The notes beneath the pieces are model-generated. The model worked only from the letters and a program-made list of their open reading frames with translations, searched no databases and was not told the origin of the DNA. Source: Hyaloperonospora brassicae (lineage: Eukaryota; Oomycota; Peronosporomycetes; Peronosporales; Peronosporaceae). From it: a stretch of 64,000 nucleotides of DNA. The stretch lies in contig CANTFL010000332.1 in NCBI GenBank assembly GCA_947650285.1, positions 186,001-250,000 on the forward strand, in the 5' to 3' direction. Both the position numbers and the translations under genes were made by a program. Numbering within the stretch: position 1 is the stretch's first letter; every line of letters starts with the position of its first letter. Positions 60,401-64,000 of the stretch are shown here, one piece after another.

Positions 60401-61095
60401 TTATTCGAGTGGTGGACCTTCGGCGCAGCCTGTACTTCTGTACAGCCGCCGGGAGCTTGCTCCACAGTGTAGTGATCAACTACACTGTGATCTTGTGCAG
60501 TCGTGCTAACGACCGTACCGCAAGTGAGGCCATCGCACTCACTCGCAGAACATCCACACGCTTGTGGACGCTCCAAGATGTTCATCAGATGGCCATCTGA
60601 TGAACAAGTGGCAGGCATCTTCACGGATCGATGCTGCCAGCTCACCCTTGGCTCGTACTTTCTGAGCCAAGGTAATCCCAGGATGACATCAAATTTGTCA
60701 TCCAGATCTAGTACGATGAAGTCATCATCGTACTGTTCGCCCTCTAACGTGTAGTGGATTCCTACTACACGTTTCTCAACGGTAATCGATGCGCCTGTTG
60801 CAAGGCGCACCGTCATCCTCGTGAGGGGAATGTCGCGCTCAACGAACTTGAGCCTACGACCCTCTAGTGACTGGCGACGAACAAAGTTGTTCGACGCCCC
60901 ACAGTCTACTAGGGCACGAAGCGACAAATCATTTGTCGCTTCCAACTTCAAGGTGATGAGCGAAACGTCATCACCAGGTGCAGAGACACACAATGATTGT
61001 GTATCTGGAGCAACTTTCGTCAAGAGATTTGCAAATTCTCTTGAGGTTGCTGGATCAGTAGGGCGCTCCGCCCCTACTGACCCCGACCATTTTTT
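57160..61095 (-). CDS. Pol polyprotein of element 2 (protease, RT, RNase H, integrase)
   Basis: Enters by -1 frameshift at 61089-61095 and stays open to 57160. Blocks in order: protease (LRALVDCGASNNFV); reverse transcriptase with the active-site box YFDDVFVHS, a Phe variant of YxDD, near 59235; RNase H with VVCDASDFAIG and YTDHASLR; integrase with GGHRGREKTYLTVSRDFYW and CEVCQRV (zinc-binding block) and catalytic residues in MDFVFGFPED, VSDRDPRF and PETDGQTERANRV. Integrase core motifs are complete. After WIRG (about 57405) the frame runs into Met/Ser-rich nonsense, and the true C-terminus continues in the -1 frame (56180-57412). Reverse transcription and integration functions look intact, but the chromodomain is cut off unless the frame is corrected. 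Confidence 0.88.
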   Translation of the reverse strand, partial: KKWSGSVGAERPTDPATSREFANLLTKVAPDTQSLCVSAPGDDVSLITLKLEATNDLSLRALVDCGASNNFVRRQSLEGRRLKFVERDIPLTRMTVRLATGASITVEKRVVGIHYTLEGEQYDDDFIVLDLDDKFDVILGLPWLRKYEPRVSWQHRSVKMPATCSSDGHLMNILERPQACGCSASECDGLTCGTVVSTTAQDHSVVDHYTVEQAPGGCTEVQAAPKVHHSNKSSGPGHGCMPSGQHLRSKKPVASKGQHGNPRSTGESTVEDRSLTVVAQPQSEDVEGISPHVLEEGIPQESLAEGLGLQQPVERSSQEVTETLNVLVNDGSSVGAYTLDLIVPPKLTSEITQLPTLEPKRFLRDLRSGKVKQICILVTEDEYVADIRSATVFAENERVLSSSSMDESVLDEKTRIERYTSQSWESLQANPLYKDLIEFRDVFPESVPCELPKDKGTRHEIELKPGSKYCVMKQWPLPREQVLAIDKFFADRLAAGHVRESTSPHSSPTFCVRKATGGWRIVHAFNKLNAATVPAQTPIPRKDVIIDGMSKSTIFSSMDLMDGFYQILMRERDIPFTAVSTPSGMLWEWLVMPQGLSNAPATFNRCVTNLLRPVRDFAPSYFDDVFVHSRAMDGKTDVEVHRTHVRQVLQLMRKHKLYANLKKCIFAASEIPLLGCIVGKHGVRPDPEKIKAITDWPVPVDVKGLRKFLGLAAYLHKYSRNYAEMTVHLSCLLKKNVKWSWNAECQRSFEGIKQSLMQSPILAIADQDRPFHVVCDASDFAIGCALMQFDTDGAERVICYQSRQLQAAERNYPVHDKELLAMKYALAKFRVYLLGDRPFIVYTDHASLRTAVNSPHLSQRMARWLSFFAEYNFSVEYKPGRLNVVADALSRRPDFEPDAQINSEDKPTVATLSVSVPSSSLLDDVRKAYAEDKDLLRLMDHLVNPSSKSMRDLPALYRSSSDRYSTRNGLLYYTAVADDTPRVVVPAHHDLRLRIMYECHDAPTGGHRGREKTYLTVSRDFYWPRQYQFVRKYIRACEVCQRVKPSPSSRAPLQPLPVPTECWQSVSMDFVFGFPEDAHKNNGILVFVDRFSKMVHLAAVPESIKAQGCARVFLDTVFRLHGLPRELVSDRDPRFTAAFWQTVFRSLGTRLKMSTSDHPETDGQTERANRVLEEILRGYVHSFPSWSEFLPMVEFAINNSVHASTQHTPFYVNGLRHPRVPTLLECDSWIRGEGLARAKTVLALAHHVSTLTSSRMMPMSIKSTSMKKITSIIAMTLLLTRMMMTMLVYSASSTIMPARKKTTSLKKRAIS
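61055..61095 (-). promoter_or_regulatory. Programmed -1 ribosomal frameshift signal between gag and pol
   Basis: In the gag frame the codons are TCA AAA AAT, giving the slippery heptamer A AAA AAT (61095-61089). Eight bases later begins a perfect 9-bp stem (61080-61072 with 61063-61055, loop of 8). The gag stop TAG (61076-61074) lies inside the stem. Shifting -1 opens pol without a stop. All three parts fit the classical signal. Because hairpins are common throughout this element, the stem alone would not be special. Confidence 0.75.
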
Positions 61096-62228
61096 GATGG
61101 TCCGTCTCGCTGTTGCGGCTTCGCAACAGCGCTGGACCCACGCCCATTGCCCTTTCTGGCAAATGGTCGTCCATTTCGCTCAGTACTGTTTGGTACTGGG
61201 CGTGGAGCACTACACTCGTATGCGTAGTGCCCTAACTTCTGACAGCGATTGCACCTCTGCAATCGCTTGTTGTTTGAAGAGCGAGGTCTCTCGCTCTCAA
61301 CATAGCAGAGGTCCATTGGTTCTGGACCTCCGATCTCTTGTCGTCTCGGTGGACGGTAAGAGTTTGAGCTAGCATGAGCCTGTCTCATGCTAAAGTCTTC
61401 CTGTTCCGCGGCTGATATCGCTTCTTCAAGCGTATTCAGCTCAAGGCGGAACAGGTGGCTCCTGACGGGCCCTTCTGCGAGCCCTTGCATGAACACCGTA
61501 ATCAACGTGTGTTCATGAACTGGGTTAGCAGTTATACTACTCGCAAGGAGTCGTATATGTTGTGCGTAAGCGTGCACATCACGCTTACCCTGCTTGAGTT
61601 TCAGGAGCTCAGAACGAGCCCTGAACTCAGCTCGTGGCGGCTCAAACGTTTGTCTGAGCCGGGACTTGAAGTCATCTAGCGACCTAAACACATTTGGGTC
61701 GCTACTCTCGAGTCCCAGGGACCAAGTTTTGGCACGCCCTGCCAAGTGGGTCTGAGCAAATGTGAGTTTCATTTGCTCATCTTCGACGCGACGAGCCCTT
61801 AAGGCTCTGTCGAGTTCGACAAACCATAGTAACAGGGAGTCCTCCGGGACTCCACTGTACTTGGAGATGTCAACCTTCATGACCTCGGGACGACGCGCAT
61901 GTGCCGTCCCGCCCACAGCAGCATGGAATTGCTGCTGTCTCAACAGCTCTGTCTGTTGAGCACCGAGTTCTCTCAACTGCTCGGCCTGTTGAGAGCCTTG
62001 CTGGTGAAGCAAGGCTACTTTCTCCCTTTCGGCGACAAGTTCACTTTGGATGAACTTGGCTATAGCGGCATGTTGTTGGTCTCTGTCTAGAGACTCCAAC
62101 ATGGCGCTAATGGCGAACTCGCCTACGGTAGAACTCATTCGTTCTACCGCACCCCATTCGATGTCACTCAAATGGGTAAACCCTTCACGCGTGGCGTGAA
62201 AGGTCTCTTCATCATCCAACATGTTCAT
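61074..62228 (-). CDS. Gag protein of element 2
   Basis: 384 residues. The N-terminal half has helical, Gln/Glu-rich coiled-coil sequence. The central retrotransposon-gag block reads VMKVDISKYSGVPEDSLLLW ... KLTFAQTHLAGRAKTW ... FKSRLRQTFEPP. A standard CCHC zinc knuckle (CNRCQKLGHYAYEC) sits at about 325-338, followed by a basic Gly/Arg/Lys tail that would bind RNA. It forms the virus-like particle capsid in the cytoplasm. It begins 45 bp inside the 5' LTR edge and ends at TAG within the frameshift hairpin. The codons are constrained by numerous hairpins, for example arms 62213-62222 and 62227-62236 right at the start codon. Confidence 0.9.
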   Translation of the reverse strand: MNMLDDEETFHATREGFTHLSDIEWGAVERMSSTVGEFAISAMLESLDRDQQHAAIAKFIQSELVAEREKVALLHQQGSQQAEQLRELGAQQTELLRQQQFHAAVGGTAHARRPEVMKVDISKYSGVPEDSLLLWFVELDRALRARRVEDEQMKLTFAQTHLAGRAKTWSLGLESSDPNVFRSLDDFKSRLRQTFEPPRAEFRARSELLKLKQGKRDVHAYAQHIRLLASSITANPVHEHTLITVFMQGLAEGPVRSHLFRLELNTLEEAISAAEQEDFSMRQAHASSNSYRPPRRQEIGGPEPMDLCYVESERPRSSNNKRLQRCNRCQKLGHYAYECSAPRPVPNSTERNGRPFARKGNGRGSSAVAKPQQRDGPSKNGRGQ

Positions 62229-62262
62229 GTTGGATGTTGTGGTCCTTGGAAGGACTACAAAG

Positions 62263-62270
62263 TGCTACCA
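62263..62270 (-). other. Element 2 primer-binding site
   Basis: Two bases after the 5' LTR the minus strand reads TGGTAGCA, complementary to the 3' end (TGCTACCA) typical of eukaryotic initiator methionine tRNA. The match does not clearly extend further. Confidence 0.6.
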
Positions 62271-62272
62271 GG

Positions 62273-62666
62273 TGTAACGGGGCACACCCTTGCGTGAACT
62301 TAACGCAAGGGTTTCGGGTGCCCCGACAGACGTACACGAGGCGAACGAGGAAGCGTAGGATAAGGTAAAAGTAAAACTGTTATATTAATATAATTAAGTC
62401 TTTTTGCTACTGTCTCTCTGTTTGACTTAACTTAATTATGCTAATATAACTGAGTGTATGGTGACGTCTCGTCACCACTCATTGCGCGCGTCTTGCGGCG
62501 ATTGGTGGGTTGATATCATCAAGATATCAACCAATGAACAGACTCTTTGGTCGACCCTTCAATATCACCACTATCGGTGATATTGTTCAAAGAATATTCA
62601 ACTTAATATTCTTTATTGTCACTTTCTTTAAAGTGACACTTCCATGTAACGGGCTGCCCCGTTACA
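62273..62666 (-). repeat. Element 2, 5' LTR
   Basis: 394 bp, differing from the 3' LTR at about a dozen positions including two single-base indels. It contains a 10-bp perfect hairpin (62560-62569 with 62576-62585) among others. It is followed by the target duplication CTGAG. Confidence 0.93.
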
Positions 62667-62671
62667 CTGAG

Positions 62672-63923
62672 CACGTGTCACGTACCGCTTCAGCGATGGC
62701 GAAGACAGACGCAGACTGCACTTGATACAGCAGCCGGTCGCGGCGCTTCAGCTCTGTCTCACGGATATCAGCCAATGACATGTGCTCGTCAGGTCTCATG
62801 TGTTGACGTTCAACGCGCCAATGAGCAGATGGTATCCGTGCGACAGGGGTCGGTCCAGTCGTGGGAAAGGGGGGGCGGATAGACAATCCGACTGCGCCTG
62901 CGGTGAACCCGCGTAGCAAAAGGCCGTTCACTTGTCGATGTTCTGACTGGTGGATTTGTGACGGGCGACTGTTGCGTTCCAATGGCGATGCGACACGTGA
63001 TCCATCGCGTAAAAAGCGACATAAAAGAAGAGCCACTCCCAATCAATCACTCTATCAGCGCCCCGTCACATGCACAGACCCGTGTGCCCACTGTGGCCCG
63101 TCGCTTCTCGTTCTCTCTTTCGCGCCACATCCGCACCTGCTCAGACGCAGACGATGACAAAGATTCAGTTGGATCGACAATGGTTCGCCTTTCTTGCCGT
63201 CGACACGCACGCAAGTCTGCCTTTTGCATCAACGATTAGTCGCGAGCACTTGGCGCTCGAGGCGCAAGGGCTGACGCGTCGTTCAACTGCTACCTCGACG
63301 TTTCGCTTCCGTTGTTGCTGACGATTCAGCTTGTGGCTCGATAGAGTATCTCGCAGTCGCAACAACTGCGTGTCGAATAAAGTCCATCTGCGCCTCTTAT
63401 GAAGATGCCTCCCATCGCAGTTGTCTTCAAACGATACTGTTGTGTGCCGAATACATATTCTGACGCTGTGCAATTCGTCACCGTTTGGCTTCTCAACGCT
63501 GTTTTTTTTCGTCTTTGTGGGCATAGCGGTTGTGTTTGTCGACACTTGGTTCGTTCACGTATGCTGGACGGGCGCCAGGCTTCCCGGATGCGCAGGGCCT
63601 GGCTGACAAAGTGGTGTCCATAAGTGAGACTCTGTATGAACAAGCGAGAAGAAGGCTCGCGCGCCCTTGGCCGGTTTGTCCACGTCGCTTGTCGATTCTA
63701 AAAGGACCGGCTCTTCATATGACCGACCAGACAAGTACTGCTGCGCGTCCACCACCTGTATTCTTATCCTTTGGCCAAAGAAACGACGCGGTGCGCGAGT
63801 CCGTGCAAGGTCGCGGTGACGCCCGACTGTACGCACGCGACAAGTGGCGACAATCGGGTCCGCCGTGATATAAGTAGTGCTATGCGTTGTGCAGCTGCCG
63901 CAGGAACTCGTCGCATCGGCTCC
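62672..63923. other. Upstream region of the second effector gene, no supported gene
   Basis: Short frames only (up to about 126 codons on the minus strand at 63165-63545 and 62662-63042), none with a recognisable domain. The last 150 bp contains a TATA-like GATATAAG near 63868 and leads to the Inr. Confidence 0.45.
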
Positions 63924-63939
63924 TCACTTTCCATTTTTT
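63924..63939 (+). promoter_or_regulatory. Oomycete Inr/FPR core promoter
   Basis: TCACTTT followed by CCATTTTTT matches the oomycete initiator (TCAyTyy) plus flanking promoter region (CAwTTTnyy). It lies about 40 bp ahead of the start codon at 63965, the usual distance, which supports that start. Confidence 0.7.
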
Positions 63940-63964
63940 GACCAGCAAGAAGGGAAAGCACATC

Positions 63965-64000
63965 ATGCGCAGACTATGCATTGTGGCTGCTGGTTTCGGC
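63965..64000 (+). CDS. Second RxLR-type effector gene, first 12 codons only
   Basis: The frame starts MRRLCIVAAGFG, which is the signal-peptide start of the effector at 11368-12309 with changes only in the last codons. Identity begins upstream of the ATG (shared CACATCATG). The rest lies outside the window, so the RxLR motif itself is not seen and the call depends on this match. Confidence 0.7.
   Translation, partial: MRRLCIVAAGFG

Larger units (their letters stand above)
54675..62666 (-). mobile_element. Hairpin-dense Ty3/gypsy chromovirus (element 2)
   Basis: 7992 bp with LTRs of 396 and 394 bp flanked by a perfect 5-bp target duplication CTGAG (54670-54674 and 62667-62671). It is oriented on the minus strand: 5' LTR at 62273-62666, then gag, pol, a chromodomain and the 3' LTR at 54675-55070. 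The LTRs differ at roughly a dozen positions (about 3%), so this element is older than element 1. An extra reading frame runs antisense near the 3' end. The whole element, LTRs included, is packed with perfect short inverted repeats (see findings). Confidence 0.93.

Noticed and set aside
63165..63545. 126-codon minus-strand frame upstream of the second effector
   Set aside because: Basic, low-complexity translation without a domain or a supported promoter.

Overview
The window is nuclear DNA from an oomycete, most likely a Peronosporales species (Phytophthora or a downy mildew). Evidence: two genes encoding RxLR-type secreted effectors, an oomycete-style initiator (Inr/FPR) core promoter, short GT-AG introns of about 60-130 bp, and gene islands separated by long repeat-rich stretches that hold decayed transposons and LTR retrotransposons. 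I found no RNA genes and no CRISPR arrays.
Layout. 1-6160: a truncated SLC35B1-like nucleotide-sugar transporter (+), tail to tail with a six-exon gene (-) for a kinesin-4 motor fused to a PRC1/Ase1/MAP65-like tail. 6.2-11.3 kb: minisatellites and a degenerate 3.1 kb repeat (copy A). 11.4-12.3 kb: an RxLR effector gene (-). 14.75-16.6 kb: a DadA-like FAD amino-acid dehydrogenase (-). 20.9-22.9 kb: a damaged secreted-protein-like frame and a cyclin-Y-like gene (-). 29.2-30.9 kb: a two-exon TAP42/IGBP1 gene and a small COX7a-like mitochondrial protein gene (-). 31-39 kb: a direct repeat split by an old solo LTR, then a decayed Mutator-like element with terminal inverted repeats. 39.6-41.9 kb: a two-exon ANKRD13-like gene with a GOLD-like domain (+). 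42.5-45.5 kb: copy B of the 3 kb repeat, inverted relative to copy A. 45.5-49.4 kb: decayed sequence with no gene I recognise. 49.4-53.9 kb: a very young, structurally intact Ty3/gypsy element with identical LTRs. 54.7-62.7 kb: a second Ty3/gypsy element, a chromovirus in minus orientation with a chromodomain. The window ends with a promoter and the first 12 codons of a second RxLR effector gene.
How the genes fit together. The host genes are ordinary housekeeping or signalling functions (ER transport, spindle midzone, amino-acid oxidation, cyclin Y, PP2A regulation, respiration, ubiquitin/endocytic trafficking). They do not form a pathway or operon. The effector genes sit next to repeat-rich DNA, as expected for a two-speed oomycete genome.
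Most notable observations. (1) The chromovirus at 54675-62666 is built almost wall to wall from short perfect hairpins, roughly one every 20-35 nt. This holds through its LTRs, gag, pol and an antisense gene; the neighbouring Ty3/gypsy element does not show it. (2) One gene appears to fuse a kinesin-4 motor to a PRC1/MAP65-like microtubule bundler, two proteins that act as separate partners in animals. (3) The chromovirus has a textbook -1 frameshift signal between gag and pol. It also has a long antisense reading frame that overlaps its chromodomain and is broken by a single amber codon.
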